Source: Sphingobacterium nematocida
GTDB taxonomy: Bacteria > Bacteroidota > Bacteroidia > Sphingobacteriales > Sphingobacteriaceae
NCBI RefSeq assembly: GCF_900168125.1
Contig: NZ_FUZF01000009.1
Location: forward strand, 109,273 to 173,272
Length of the DNA stretch: 64,000 bases
Direction of reading: 5' to 3'
Made by a program: the position numbers and the translations under genes. Below, piece after piece: positions 16,096 through 25,176 of this stretch; the first letter of the stretch is position 1, and every line of letters starts with the position of its first letter. The notes under the pieces are model-generated. The model worked only from the letters and a program-made list of their open reading frames with translations, ran no database searches and was not told the DNA's origin.

Positions 16096-17361
16096 ATGGA
16101 AAATAACCTTTTGCAAAATATCAAGGCCTACTTCACCGATGATGTAATAAATAAGTTAGCTAATCATCTAGGAGAAGATAAAGAGCAAATCCACAAAGGT
16201 GTCGATATCGCTATCCCTTCTCTATTATTGGGATTACAGGGCCGGAACCAAGAAGGACTATCAAGTATTTTACAATCTGCAAAGCACTTATTCAGCGGAT
16301 TCGATCTTCACGACACTTTAGGAAAATACTTCTCCAAAGATGATCAGGGCGAACGCGCCCACTTCGAGAATGATAACCTCACAGGTGCAATCTTTGGCGA
16401 CAAACTAGAGGGTATCCTACAGTCTGTCAGCAAATACTTAGGCATGAGTACACAATCTGTTAGTGGATTGTTCGGCGCATCAATACCCGCTGTGATATCC
16501 GGTATCACGAGTAAAGGTGGTCACTGGGATGTGAAAGAGATTTCTCAACAACTAAACAGTTGTCGCTCTGCAATAGCCTCGGCTATTCCACCAGGACTAG
16601 GGTTAGGTGCTTTCGGGACTATGTTCGCTACCGCGGATGCAGCCAAAGAACTCCGTAGTCCTGATCCTAGTCGCCCCATAACAGAAGCTCCTACCATGGT
16701 TCACTCCAAAGAGACGGTAGACAACGCGAAAAAAGGCGCAGGTTTTTGGTGGGTACTAATTCCCGTCATTGCCCTTGCGCTATGGTTTTTATTCGGCAAA
16801 AGTTGTGGTAGTAAGACCGATTCGGATAGCAATATAACAGGCACTGGTTTAGACAGTAATCTTACGAATGGAGATAGCCTTTCGGGTGGAACAACCCTTG
16901 TCGATGTCGCTCTGCCTGACGGAAATTCAATAAAAGCATATGCTTCAGGAATTGAAAATCAGCTTGTTCAATTCTTGCAGTCTGATTATAAGAGTTGGAC
17001 AGACGATCAGTTAAAAGCAAAATGGTTTGATTTTGATAATCTTAATTTTGAAACAGGCACCGCCAATGTAAGCCCCGAAAGTAAGGGGCAATTGGAAAAT
17101 ATAGGCAGAATATTAAAACTATTTCCCGATGTAAAAATCAAGATAGGCGGGTACACAGACAAAAGGGGAGATGAGGCTCTTAACAAACAACTATCTCAAC
17201 AACGTGCTGATGCTGTCAAAAGTTATTTGGACAGCCAAGGACTCAGTAGCCAAGTAGTAGGAGCAGAGGGTTATGGTTCGGAATTTGCAGCGGTAGCTTG
17301 GGACGCATCAGACAAAGAAAGAGCAAAAGATAGACGCGTAGCTATCAGTATAAGGAAATAA
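16096..17361 (+). CDS. DUF937 domain fused to OmpA peptidoglycan-binding domain
   Basis: A 421-residue protein in three parts. Residues 1-200 are DUF937 (YidB-like: NIKAYFTDDVINKLANHLGEDKEQI, IAIPSLLLGLQGR, LFGASIPAVISGI). A single membrane helix lies near 214-234 (FWWVLIPVIALALWFLFGK). Residues 310-421 are an OmpA-like domain (LNFETGTANVSPES, GGYTDKRGDEALNKQLSQQRADAVKSYL, KDRRVAI) that binds peptidoglycan. There is no signal peptide, so DUF937 would be cytoplasmic and the OmpA domain periplasmic. It would tether a cytoplasmic process to the wall (inference). The combination is recurrent in Bacteroidota. Confidence 0.88.
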   Translation: MENNLLQNIKAYFTDDVINKLANHLGEDKEQIHKGVDIAIPSLLLGLQGRNQEGLSSILQSAKHLFSGFDLHDTLGKYFSKDDQGERAHFENDNLTGAIFGDKLEGILQSVSKYLGMSTQSVSGLFGASIPAVISGITSKGGHWDVKEISQQLNSCRSAIASAIPPGLGLGAFGTMFATADAAKELRSPDPSRPITEAPTMVHSKETVDNAKKGAGFWWVLIPVIALALWFLFGKSCGSKTDSDSNITGTGLDSNLTNGDSLSGGTTLVDVALPDGNSIKAYASGIENQLVQFLQSDYKSWTDDQLKAKWFDFDNLNFETGTANVSPESKGQLENIGRILKLFPDVKIKIGGYTDKRGDEALNKQLSQQRADAVKSYLDSQGLSSQVVGAEGYGSEFAAVAWDASDKERAKDRRVAISIRK

Positions 17362-17385
17362 GAATAACTTAAAGAGGTTTTTCTA

Positions 17386-17426
17386 TTTTTTAAAAGGTGT
17401 CCTTTTGAAGGACACCTTTTAAAAAA
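17386..17426. terminator. Terminator after the DUF937-OmpA gene
   Basis: A 17-bp inverted repeat (17386-17402 with 17410-17426) with core AAAAGGTGTCC/GGACACCTTTT and A/T ends. It works in either direction. Confidence 0.85.
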
Positions 17427-17433
17427 CTTTCCC

Positions 17434-17441
17434 TATTTTTG
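17434..17441 (+). promoter_or_regulatory. Putative -7 box of the 100-aa gene
   Basis: TATTTTTG matches TAnnTTTG. Transcription would start near 17446, so ATG 17449 would be almost leaderless and ATG 17485 would have a ~40-nt leader. Confidence 0.45.
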
Positions 17442-17484
17442 AACGAAGATGGTAAGAAATTATCTTCTTCTATTAAACTCAAGA

Positions 17485-17787
17485 ATGGATATACTGCTAA
17501 AGAAAAAACTCGAAGAAGCATTTGAATCGTACATGTATAGTTTCTACACCGAATTCAAACGATTCTCAATAGAAGATTTCGGAACATTTGCGACAACACT
17601 ACTAAACTATTATATCAATAATAAATCGATCGATGCTGTGGACAAACCTGAAGCCTCTTACCACCTAACGACTTTATACAATAAAGGAATTGGCAATCGC
17701 ATCACCGAAGAGCATCTTCAAATAATAGCAAAAGCAATAGTTGAGGACTCTTCTATCGATTTCCTAGTAGTCCAACGCCTTTTTTAA
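17485..17787 (+). CDS. Hypothetical protein, 100 aa
   Basis: A small soluble, mainly helical protein starting MDILLKKKLEEAFESYMYSFYTEF, with no signal or membrane segment. It continues with FGTFATTLLNYYINN and ends VVQRLF. I do not recognise the family. An ATG at 17449 would add twelve hydrophobic residues (MVRNYLLLLNSR). That start follows the -7 box by only 7 nt and would be near-leaderless, so both starts remain open. It converges on the lipocalin gene 18 bp downstream. Confidence 0.6.
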   Translation: MDILLKKKLEEAFESYMYSFYTEFKRFSIEDFGTFATTLLNYYINNKSIDAVDKPEASYHLTTLYNKGIGNRITEEHLQIIAKAIVEDSSIDFLVVQRLF

Positions 17788-17805
17788 TATAACCCTTCAA
17801 ACAAT

Positions 17806-18339
17806 TTATTCTTGAAAGGTCCAAACCAGATCTTTCAGGGCATATCCTGATTGTTCAGCATACCTCAAGTACTTATCTCTTATTTCTGTACCCAATGTCT
17901 TGGTGCGTGATAGTATCCACATATAATCTAGATTGTCTCCGAATACTAAAGCGTAGTCGTAGTTGTCGTCAACATGCATAATATGGTAGCCCGAATAGAA
18001 GGGTCCAAAGAACGAAACCTTTAAAGCTCCTTGGTTTTTGTCTGCAGCAAATTTGGCTTTCCCTACGGACTGTTTGGTCTTATGCGTTCTTATGTTAATC
18101 CCTTTGTTAACCACCTTTATACTACCATCCTTATTTAAGCTATATTCAGCTGTTACATTTTTTAAATTCTTCTCCCAATAAAAATCCATACGAGCGATCT
18201 CATACCATACTCCTAAATAGCGTTCCAAGTCGAAATCATGAACTACAGGAAGTTTGTTTTTTACAGGCTTCCATATATTGTAGACAACTGCTCCTGCAGC
18301 TGCTCCTGCTAACAATAAAAGTGATTTCTTTTTATCCAT
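17806..18339 (-). CDS. Lipocalin-family protein (Blc-like)
   Basis: A 177-residue bacterial lipocalin, an eight-stranded barrel that binds lipids such as lysophospholipids. The first 25 residues form a hydrophobic anchor (LLLLAGAAAGAVVYN) without a lipobox cysteine. The signature GVWYEIAR (GxW) opens the barrel. KNVTAEYSLNKDGSIKV, KAKFAADKNQGALKVSFFGPFYSGYHI and YMWILSRTKTL match the Blc pattern. Probably tethered to the inner membrane, facing the periplasm. Expression may relate to envelope stress, as for E. coli Blc (analogy only). Confidence 0.9.
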   Translation of the reverse strand: MDKKKSLLLLAGAAAGAVVYNIWKPVKNKLPVVHDFDLERYLGVWYEIARMDFYWEKNLKNVTAEYSLNKDGSIKVVNKGINIRTHKTKQSVGKAKFAADKNQGALKVSFFGPFYSGYHIMHVDDNYDYALVFGDNLDYMWILSRTKTLGTEIRDKYLRYAEQSGYALKDLVWTFQE

Positions 18340-18385
18340 ATCGTATTAATAACAGTCCTGTTTAGTAAAAGTTTAATCATTTTTC

Positions 18386-18393
18386 TAATTTTG
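18386..18393 (+). promoter_or_regulatory. Putative -7 box of the DUF4268 gene
   Basis: TAATTTTG matches TAnnTTTG, 15 nt before the TTG start and upstream of an AAGG ribosome-binding stretch. Confidence 0.4.
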
Positions 18394-18408
18394 CAAAAAA
18401 AATAAGGT

Positions 18409-18870
18409 TTGTATTCGAGAGAAGAAGTAAAAAAGTTAAAAGAAGAATTCTGGACTAGCTTTGGACAGTTCATGTCACCTGTACCGTCTGCTGACATGGA
18501 AAAAATAAATTGGGTCAACTACAAGACCGGTGTAAAACATCTGTTTTTCCGTATGGATGCAACCAACAAATCAGCAACCATTATGATTGAGATCACGCAT
18601 CCCGATGATGGGATTCGCGCGTTGATGTTTGAGCAATTCCAAGAATTACAAGCACTTCTGCATGATGCACTGGCAGAAAATTGGGATTGGTCTTCTGAAT
18701 ACTATGACGATTATGGCAAAAAAACCGCTAGAATCAGTACATCGATAGCGCAGATATCTATTTTCAAGAAAGAGGATTGGCCTCATTTAATTTCCTTTCT
18801 TAAACCACGTTTAATAGCTTTGGATGAATTTTGGTCCACCGCTAAGTATGCTTTTGATATTTTTAAATAA
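18409..18870 (+). CDS. DUF4268 protein, TTG start
   Basis: A 153-residue cytoplasmic protein of DUF4268. It starts MYSREEVKKLKEEFWTSFG and contains NWVNYKTGVKHLFFRMDA, a beta strand set related to the PD-(D/E)XK-like folds seen in restriction and phage proteins. Its role as a stand-alone protein is unknown. The start codon is TTG at 18409, preceded by AATAAGG. No ATG fits, since the family start is MYSR. The S1/P1 nuclease gene follows 10 nt downstream, so the two are likely cotranscribed. Confidence 0.82.
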   Translation: MYSREEVKKLKEEFWTSFGQFMSPVPSADMEKINWVNYKTGVKHLFFRMDATNKSATIMIEITHPDDGIRALMFEQFQELQALLHDALAENWDWSSEYYDDYGKKTARISTSIAQISIFKKEDWPHLISFLKPRLIALDEFWSTAKYAFDIFK

Positions 18871-18880
18871 TTATATAAGG

Positions 18881-19687
18881 ATGAAAACAAATAAACTAAG
18901 TCTTATCGCTTTACTACTGGTCTTATTTTCTTTGGGACAACAGCAGCAGGTCTATGGTTGGGGAATGACAGGACATCGTGTAATTGCGGAGATAGCTGAA
19001 TCACATCTGACTAAAAAGACAAAGAAGAATATTGAGAAGATAATAGGGAAGCAGAAGATATCATATTGGTCCAACTGGGCTGATTTTATAAAGTCTGACC
19101 CCGATCCCGCACTAAATAAAACAGGATCCTGGCATTTTGTCAATACAGATGCAAATTTAAGTTTTGAGGCCTTTGAGACTGCATTAAAGGCATCGCCCGA
19201 AGACAATCTTTACAAAGCATACCTGCGTATCAAAAAAGAGAGTAAGGAAAATAAGGATACGTCGCTCTTGCAAAAACAACACAATCTTTACTACATCATC
19301 CATTTATTTGCGGATGCACATCAGCCTATGCATGTGAGTAGAGCGGTAGATCAAGGAGGAAATAAGATCGAGGTTTCTTTTTTTGGACGCAAGACGAATA
19401 TTCATCGTGTATGGGATTCGGAGCTGGTAGACAACGAAAAATACAGTTTCATCGAGTATGCTCAAGTACTAGATGTATTTAACAAAAAATACTACGACAA
19501 GTATCAGAGTACATTCGAGCAAGCACTGTACGAATCGCACGAACTGGCAAATAGAATATATAAGGATGCAGAATACAACGCAAACTTGAGCTATAAATAC
19601 ATCTATGATTACAAATACATCATGGAGGAATGCCTACTTAAAGCAGGAATACGACTTGCAAACGAACTTAATGAGATATACGGTTAA
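18881..19687 (+). CDS. Secreted S1/P1-type zinc nuclease
   Basis: A 268-residue exported nuclease/3'-nucleotidase. Cleavage of the signal peptide after residue 26 exposes Trp27, whose amino group binds zinc in this family. WGMTGH supplies W27 and H32. WADFIKSD, WHFVN, HLFADAHQPMH and HRVWDSEL provide the rest of the tri-zinc site. The enzyme degrades single-stranded DNA and RNA in the periplasm or outside for phosphate and nucleoside salvage. ATG 18881 follows ATAAGG. The longer frame to 18824 overlaps DUF4268 and is rejected. Confidence 0.95.
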   Translation: MKTNKLSLIALLLVLFSLGQQQQVYGWGMTGHRVIAEIAESHLTKKTKKNIEKIIGKQKISYWSNWADFIKSDPDPALNKTGSWHFVNTDANLSFEAFETALKASPEDNLYKAYLRIKKESKENKDTSLLQKQHNLYYIIHLFADAHQPMHVSRAVDQGGNKIEVSFFGRKTNIHRVWDSELVDNEKYSFIEYAQVLDVFNKKYYDKYQSTFEQALYESHELANRIYKDAEYNANLSYKYIYDYKYIMEECLLKAGIRLANELNEIYG

Positions 19688-19688
19688 T

Positions 19689-22181
19689 CTACCGTATAAT
19701 ATTCAGAAACTTCGCACCGACCACGATCGCATGGGGAGCGCCTATGCCATTGAGCTCACGCACATAGTCGACGCGAAATAGACGGTATTTACCCCATCCG
19801 ATATTGTCAAGCCCTACTGAGAATTCTTGGTAGGGCTTTCTGTTTGCCGTACTCAGAAGATGATAACCGACTACAGTTTGCAACTGCAATCGATTAATAA
19901 GTGGAACCTTATTTAACAAATAACCCTTAAAATTGTGTTCCGAATGTAGTTCAAGATAAGCTTTATTCGTACTATGACTATAATAAGGGAGCGTCAAAAA
20001 GCTATTAATATATTGATTTGAAGTTCCAAGATGTGTTTGGTTACCATTAAAATGCCTATAATCGGTAAAAGCAATATCTTTAGCATTGAAATACGTCCCT
20101 GTAGATACGGCATAGGCTAACAATCCTTTATTTCCCACCGAAACTTGCTGTCTAACACGAACCATAAGCTCCTGAAAACTATACGACTTCACCGATGAAG
20201 CGAATGCGTTACTAAATCCAATATCAATAGTCGGGTAAGATTTGTCATGTGTAAAATCGAGTCTATTAGGTTTCTTGTCTACCGATGTCTTTAGGTGAAT
20301 TGTCATATTTAAAGCGGCTTTCCATAGACTATGATCTTGAAAGGATGGGAGATCAAAATCAGACTCTGCTAATGGATTATTTGAGGTATACGGTCCATTG
20401 GAAGAAGAAAAAGTATAACTTGTATTATTAAACACATTACTTCGTCTAAAGTAACCCAAGGATGCTTTTACTTGCAGATTAGGGACCAAGTACTGTTGAT
20501 AGGTGGCTTGGCCAAATTGAGATTGATACAATTTCATATAGTTATCTCCCAGAACCAAACTGTATACTGAATTGAAAAATGGAGATATTGGATTGTCTGT
20601 ATTAAACTGATTCAGTGTCGATCCAGCCGATAGGGCTAATGTTGCATAGGTTATGGTATTAAATCGAACCTTAAAGTCACCTTGAGTATACAATCGCTTA
20701 TCTGCTAATCCATAATTGAAATGAACAGCAGCGCTGTATCTAGACCCCAGATCCGCATCACCCACTGTCGCAGAAAATGATGTTTTGAAATTGAACCCTT
20801 GCACTGTATTGAACGCCGTTCTAAATAAAGATAGGGGAGATTGATACCCTATAGCCAACTTTTTAGGCGTGTTTTGATAGCGGTATCCGAAAAGAATATC
20901 CTGTATTCTAAATGCACTCCGCACCTGGTCGATAGAATCAATATAATGGGATGAATTTGTAATAGCAGCAATACTATCTCTGCGGTAGTAATCGGTGATC
21001 TCATCTGTTGCTAACGGAACTTTTCTGTTCTTAGTCCAGTAGGTTTCGTCTTGCAAATTTGCATTTTCTTTAAACTCAGAATTAATACGTCCGAAGGTTG
21101 TCTTGTCAAATGTGTCTACATATTTGTAATTTGTAAAACTATGGGTAAAATGCCCCTTGAAACGCAGCCCCATAATTCCGGCTTTGAAGTCCAGCGTCTG
21201 AAGTTGCTTGGACCATATTTTATCGTCTATATTGTAGGTATATTGTTGCGTCAGAACCAAGGTATCTAGCACTGGTTGATTTATGCTAGAGCCCAATAAC
21301 GTGAAATCCAAACCGTATACTTCCCATGTACCTTCCACAATGTAAAGCACACCTTCAACGACCGGTTCCGATTTACGTTTGGCCTGAACAGCTATTTTAT
21401 AAATAAGCTGTCCCTCCTGATCAAGTGAACCTAATAATCTGTACCGATAGTAAGAAAACGCTTGATCCGATATTGGAGAAATAATCTTCGTACCTCCTAA
21501 ATCTAGATAGTTGGTGTACAGATCAAAATCCGTCCCCTGAGCCCTGTTGAAACTAAAACCTTGATTTTCTCCGCTGACCTTTGAAGCTAAAATCGTCTCT
21601 TTCATCTTATTGGGTCTATCTACGAGTATACGAGATATCGTCTCGGAAAGATATAATATCCCAGAACCTGTGCTATCCAAAAGTTGTTTGTCATCTTCCA
21701 ATTTTGCGCCGAGTATTTTCTTCGGAAGGTTGATTGCCGATAGAGAACCTTTAGAATAGAAATCAGCTTCATATTTATCTCTCGCTTTAGCGTTTGTATT
21801 TCTATGGGCAATAGTCTTCTGTATCAGATTATCAACGGGGTTTCCAACAGTCCGAATTACCACCTCTTCAATCGAATAGGACTCTTCTTCTAGCACCACA
21901 TTTAAGTCAATTGGCTGCTCACTACTTACCAGCGTCACAGTCTTTGTTTTAAATCCGAGCCTTTGAAATACAACCACTTTCGATGATTTCGTTGGAGTTT
22001 TGAGTTCATATTGCCCCTTACTATTGCTTGAAGTAGCGTTATATGTTCCCTGAATACTAATCGTAACGGCACCTAAGGGAAGTCCCGTAGTCTGTGTAAT
22101 AGTACCACGAATCTGTGCATGCGTAAGCGTAGCAATTGAAAAGAACAAAAAGAGGAATAAACAGGTTGGAAACGATCGCAT
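19689..22181 (-). CDS. Outer-membrane protein with carboxypeptidase-like domain (DUF5686 type)
   Basis: An 830-residue envelope protein. A signal peptide ends near residue 22 (THAQ). Residues 25-105 form a carboxypeptidase-D regulatory-like domain (IRGTITQTTGLPLGAVTISIQGT, SNSKGQYEL). The remainder resembles DUF5686: VDNLIQKTIAHRNTNA near 120, long stretches of alternating residues and aromatic strand ends that suggest an outer-membrane beta barrel. There is no TonB plug, so it is not a SusC. The family is common in Bacteroidota and has no firm function. ATG 22181 starts the signal; the longer ORF adds 17 unrelated residues. Confidence 0.82.
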   Translation of the reverse strand: MRSFPTCLFLFLFFSIATLTHAQIRGTITQTTGLPLGAVTISIQGTYNATSSNSKGQYELKTPTKSSKVVVFQRLGFKTKTVTLVSSEQPIDLNVVLEEESYSIEEVVIRTVGNPVDNLIQKTIAHRNTNAKARDKYEADFYSKGSLSAINLPKKILGAKLEDDKQLLDSTGSGILYLSETISRILVDRPNKMKETILASKVSGENQGFSFNRAQGTDFDLYTNYLDLGGTKIISPISDQAFSYYRYRLLGSLDQEGQLIYKIAVQAKRKSEPVVEGVLYIVEGTWEVYGLDFTLLGSSINQPVLDTLVLTQQYTYNIDDKIWSKQLQTLDFKAGIMGLRFKGHFTHSFTNYKYVDTFDKTTFGRINSEFKENANLQDETYWTKNRKVPLATDEITDYYRRDSIAAITNSSHYIDSIDQVRSAFRIQDILFGYRYQNTPKKLAIGYQSPLSLFRTAFNTVQGFNFKTSFSATVGDADLGSRYSAAVHFNYGLADKRLYTQGDFKVRFNTITYATLALSAGSTLNQFNTDNPISPFFNSVYSLVLGDNYMKLYQSQFGQATYQQYLVPNLQVKASLGYFRRSNVFNNTSYTFSSSNGPYTSNNPLAESDFDLPSFQDHSLWKAALNMTIHLKTSVDKKPNRLDFTHDKSYPTIDIGFSNAFASSVKSYSFQELMVRVRQQVSVGNKGLLAYAVSTGTYFNAKDIAFTDYRHFNGNQTHLGTSNQYINSFLTLPYYSHSTNKAYLELHSEHNFKGYLLNKVPLINRLQLQTVVGYHLLSTANRKPYQEFSVGLDNIGWGKYRLFRVDYVRELNGIGAPHAIVVGAKFLNIIR

Positions 22182-22214
22182 AAAACCTAAATTAAGAGTG
22201 TCGCATTGGCCTTC

Positions 22215-22222
22215 CAAAGGTA
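22215..22222 (-). promoter_or_regulatory. Putative -7 box of the DUF5686-type gene
   Basis: Minus-strand TACCTTTG matches TAnnTTTG and lies 33 nt before the ATG at 22181. Confidence 0.45.
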
Positions 22223-22313
22223 AATAATCCAACAGTTTAAAGCGTTATTTTTATGTTAAATTGATTGACACAAACTTTTTATCAGTTTTGTGTGCAAATT
22301 CTAGAATTTTTGC

Positions 22314-22345
22314 TTGTCTGTTTTCATCGGTAAATCGTACCTTTG
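22314..22345 (+). promoter_or_regulatory. guaA promoter placing the start at the ATG
   Basis: TTG (22314-22316), a 21-bp spacer, then TACCTTTG (22338-22345). The ATG follows after only 4 nt (CGCT). A Bacteroidota promoter starts a few bases after the box, so the mRNA is probably leaderless. Confidence 0.6.
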
Positions 22346-22349
22346 CGCT

Positions 22350-23900
22350 ATGTCTGAAAAAATAATAATCCTTGATTTTGGCTCTCAATATACGCAGTTA
22401 ATTGCGCGCCGTGTTCGCGAATTAAGTGTGTACTGTGAAATCCATCCTTTTAATAAAGTTCCTGAGTTAGATGATACCGTGAAAGGGGTTATCTTTTCAG
22501 GCAGTCCATACTCTGTTCGTCAGGAAGATGCACCTCAAATTGATTACAAAAGTATTCAGGAAAAATTTCCGCTATTAGGGGTTTGCTATGGCGCCCAGTA
22601 CCTGGCCCAACAGTCTGGTGGTGAGGTGTTACCTTCAGAAATCAGAGAATATGGCAGAGCTAACCTACAATTTGTAGACAATGATAACGCATTATTAAAG
22701 GGTGTACCTGCGCAATCCCAGGTATGGATGTCTCATGGTGACACCATCAAGGAAGTTCCTGCAAATTTTAAAATTATTGCAAGTACAGACAAAGTACGTG
22801 TTGCGGCTTACCAAGTTGAAGGAACCAATACGTACGGAATTCAGTTTCACCCAGAAGTCACACACAGTACTGATGGTCAAGTATTGATTAAGAATTTTGT
22901 AATTGATATTTGTGGTTGTGCTCAAGACTGGACCTCAGAATCATTCGTAGAGAGTACCATTGAAGATCTAAAGAAAGATCTTGGTACGGATCACGTAATC
23001 ATGGCATTATCAGGAGGTGTGGACTCGACAGTAGCAGCAGTATTATTACAGCGGGCTATTGGCGATAGATTACATTGTTTTTTTGTAGACCATGGCTTGC
23101 TACGCAAAGACGAATTCGAACAAGTGTTGGATTCTTATAAAAACATGGGTCTTAATATTAAAGGTGTTAATGCTAAAGAATTATTCTTCGGTAAACTTGC
23201 TGGTGTAACTGAGCCAGAGCAAAAGAGAAAGATAATCGGCGGAGCCTTTATCGATGTTTTTGATCAAGCGTCGAAAGATATACAAAGTGAGCTACCAGAA
23301 GGAAGTGAAGCAAAATGGTTAGGTCAAGGAACCATTTATCCTGATATTATTGAGTCAATCTCTGTAAAAGGCCCCTCGGCAACTATAAAATCGCACCATA
23401 ATGTAGGTGGACTTCCTGATTACATGAAACTCAAAGTAATAGAGCCTTTAAAAACTTTATTTAAAGACGAGGTGCGTCGTGTCGGTAAAACGCTAGATGT
23501 AGATCCTAACATCTTAAATAGACATCCATTCCCAGGTCCAGGCTTAGGAATTCGGATTTTAGGAGATATTAATGAAGAAAAGGTACGGATTTTGCAGGAA
23601 GCAGATGACATCTATATACGTAACTTAAAAGAATCAGGTTGGTATGATAAGGTATGGCAGGCTGGAACTATATTCCTTCCTGTTCAATCTGTAGGAGTAA
23701 TGGGCGATGAGCGTACCTACGAACATGTTGTAGCGCTACGTGCAGTGGGATCATTGGATGGTATGACAGCAGATTGGATTCACTTACCTTATGAGTTACT
23801 GGCTAAGATATCGAATGAAATAATCAATCATGTTAAAGGAATCAACAGAGTTGTTTACGACATCAGTTCAAAACCACCAGCAACTATCGAGTGGGAATAA
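22350..23900 (+). CDS. guaA: GMP synthase (glutamine-hydrolysing)
   Basis: GuaA converts XMP to GMP using ATP and ammonia from glutamine. The 516-residue protein has an N-terminal class I amidotransferase domain with nucleophile Cys79 (GVCYGAQ) and His167/Glu169 (FHPE). The ATP-pyrophosphatase P-loop SGGVDST is at 221-227. The C-terminal dimerisation domain holds [15 protein letters not shown] and ends KPPATIEWE, both family signatures. ATG 22350 gives the standard start [16 protein letters not shown]; the longer ORF crosses the promoter. The lipoprotein gene follows 4 nt after the stop. Confidence 0.98.
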   Translation: MSEKIIILDFGSQYTQLIARRVRELSVYCEIHPFNKVPELDDTVKGVIFSGSPYSVRQEDAPQIDYKSIQEKFPLLGVCYGAQYLAQQSGGEVLPSEIREYGRANLQFVDNDNALLKGVPAQSQVWMSHGDTIKEVPANFKIIASTDKVRVAAYQVEGTNTYGIQFHPEVTHSTDGQVLIKNFVIDICGCAQDWTSESFVESTIEDLKKDLGTDHVIMALSGGVDSTVAAVLLQRAIGDRLHCFFVDHGLLRKDEFEQVLDSYKNMGLNIKGVNAKELFFGKLAGVTEPEQKRKIIGGAFIDVFDQASKDIQSELPEGSEAKWLGQGTIYPDIIESISVKGPSATIKSHHNVGGLPDYMKLKVIEPLKTLFKDEVRRVGKTLDVDPNILNRHPFPGPGLGIRILGDINEEKVRILQEADDIYIRNLKESGWYDKVWQAGTIFLPVQSVGVMGDERTYEHVVALRAVGSLDGMTADWIHLPYELLAKISNEIINHVKGINRVVYDISSKPPATIEWE

Positions 23901-23904
23901 AAAA

Positions 23905-25170
23905 TTGAGAAATTCAAGCATATTAGTAGCTCTTACATTAGCTTTAGGTGTATCGTCGTGTACACCTAAAGTTGGTGTACTGCGATCTCCAGATTACAAG
24001 GGAAATGTGGGGAGTAACACCGGTACAGAGTCTGGAGAATCTTCAAACTCGACATCGAAAGACAAAGAGACGGCAGGTTCTAAAAAAGACAATGTCGCAA
24101 AAAAATTTATAGGCCGTAATATATCATTGGTCTTACCTTTCCAACTGGATCTGATTTCTGAAAGCACGCTTACAGACAAAGACATAAAGCGATCCGCTCT
24201 AGCATTGGATTACTACCAAGGCTTTCAGTTAGGTCTAGAGGAATTAGCAAAAAGTGGAGCAAACTTTAACCTAAATGTTTTAGACTCGCGTGACAATGCA
24301 AATCACAGTAGTACTTTAGCACTTTCTTCTGAGATACAAGGATCGTCTCTGATCATTGGTCCGGTCTATCCACAGGAAATAAAAGCATTCGGGAGCAATC
24401 TAGAGGACAAAGAAACTTTGCAGATCAATCCATTGGCTGCATCTATGCCAACAGAGTTTAATCTACCGAATCTAGTATCACTGACACCACCAATAAAGGC
24501 ACATAGCAACGCTATTGCGGCAAGAGTGGCTCGTGAGCACAGTGCCGGTGATGTGATCATTATTTATAATACCACAGATTCGGACGGAAAGCAATTTCTA
24601 AACGGGATGTCAACGGCGATCAAACAAGCTAAAGGCAGCGTAAATGTAATCTCTGTATCTTCGGTAAGCCAGCTCAATGATAATCTTTCATTGACAGGGA
24701 CAAACCTGATTGTGACAGGAACGACAGACAAGCTTCAACTGAAGACGTTATTAAATAATCTCACCAAGAAGTACACGGAAAATGCGTATGCTTTCCATTT
24801 ATTTGGACATCCACTTTGGGATCGTTACGATTTTAATATGTATTCCAACTTCTCAGATTTGAATCCAACGATCACAAGTGAGAGCAACCTAAAACCTTGG
24901 TCAAACGCGGTAAAGGCCTTTAAAGATAAATACTATAGTCTCTACGGCGTTAACCCTTCTGATCAGTCCTATAAAGGATACGACTCAGCCCTCTATTTTG
25001 GAGGAATGATCAATAAGTACGGTGTCGATAGACTGAAAGAGAAGTTGACAATAGAGCCCTACAACGGCTTGTTCAGTTCGTACAAATTCAGACACAACGA
25101 AACTTGGGGCTATGCCAACGAGTCGGTTTCTTTTAGAAGCTACCGTTCTGGCTCATTTCAACTACAATAG
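23905..25170 (+). CDS. Lipoprotein with type I periplasmic-binding-protein fold, TTG start
   Basis: A 421-residue lipoprotein. The signal ends LGVSSC, with lipidated Cys near residue 18. A Ser/Thr/Lys-rich linker runs to about residue 70. The rest is a two-lobed fold like branched-chain amino-acid receptors and LpoA-type penicillin-binding-protein activators (ISLVLPFQLDL, YYQGFQLGLEEL, SLIIGPVYPQEIKAFG, YKGYDSALYFGGMI). In many Bacteroidota a LysM version of this gene follows guaA; no LysM is seen here. The start is TTG 23905, only 4 nt after guaA, so translation is likely coupled. Ligand unknown; a role in wall synthesis is inference. Confidence 0.78.
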   Translation: MRNSSILVALTLALGVSSCTPKVGVLRSPDYKGNVGSNTGTESGESSNSTSKDKETAGSKKDNVAKKFIGRNISLVLPFQLDLISESTLTDKDIKRSALALDYYQGFQLGLEELAKSGANFNLNVLDSRDNANHSSTLALSSEIQGSSLIIGPVYPQEIKAFGSNLEDKETLQINPLAASMPTEFNLPNLVSLTPPIKAHSNAIAARVAREHSAGDVIIIYNTTDSDGKQFLNGMSTAIKQAKGSVNVISVSSVSQLNDNLSLTGTNLIVTGTTDKLQLKTLLNNLTKKYTENAYAFHLFGHPLWDRYDFNMYSNFSDLNPTITSESNLKPWSNAVKAFKDKYYSLYGVNPSDQSYKGYDSALYFGGMINKYGVDRLKEKLTIEPYNGLFSSYKFRHNETWGYANESVSFRSYRSGSFQLQ

Positions 25171-25176
25171 ATATTT

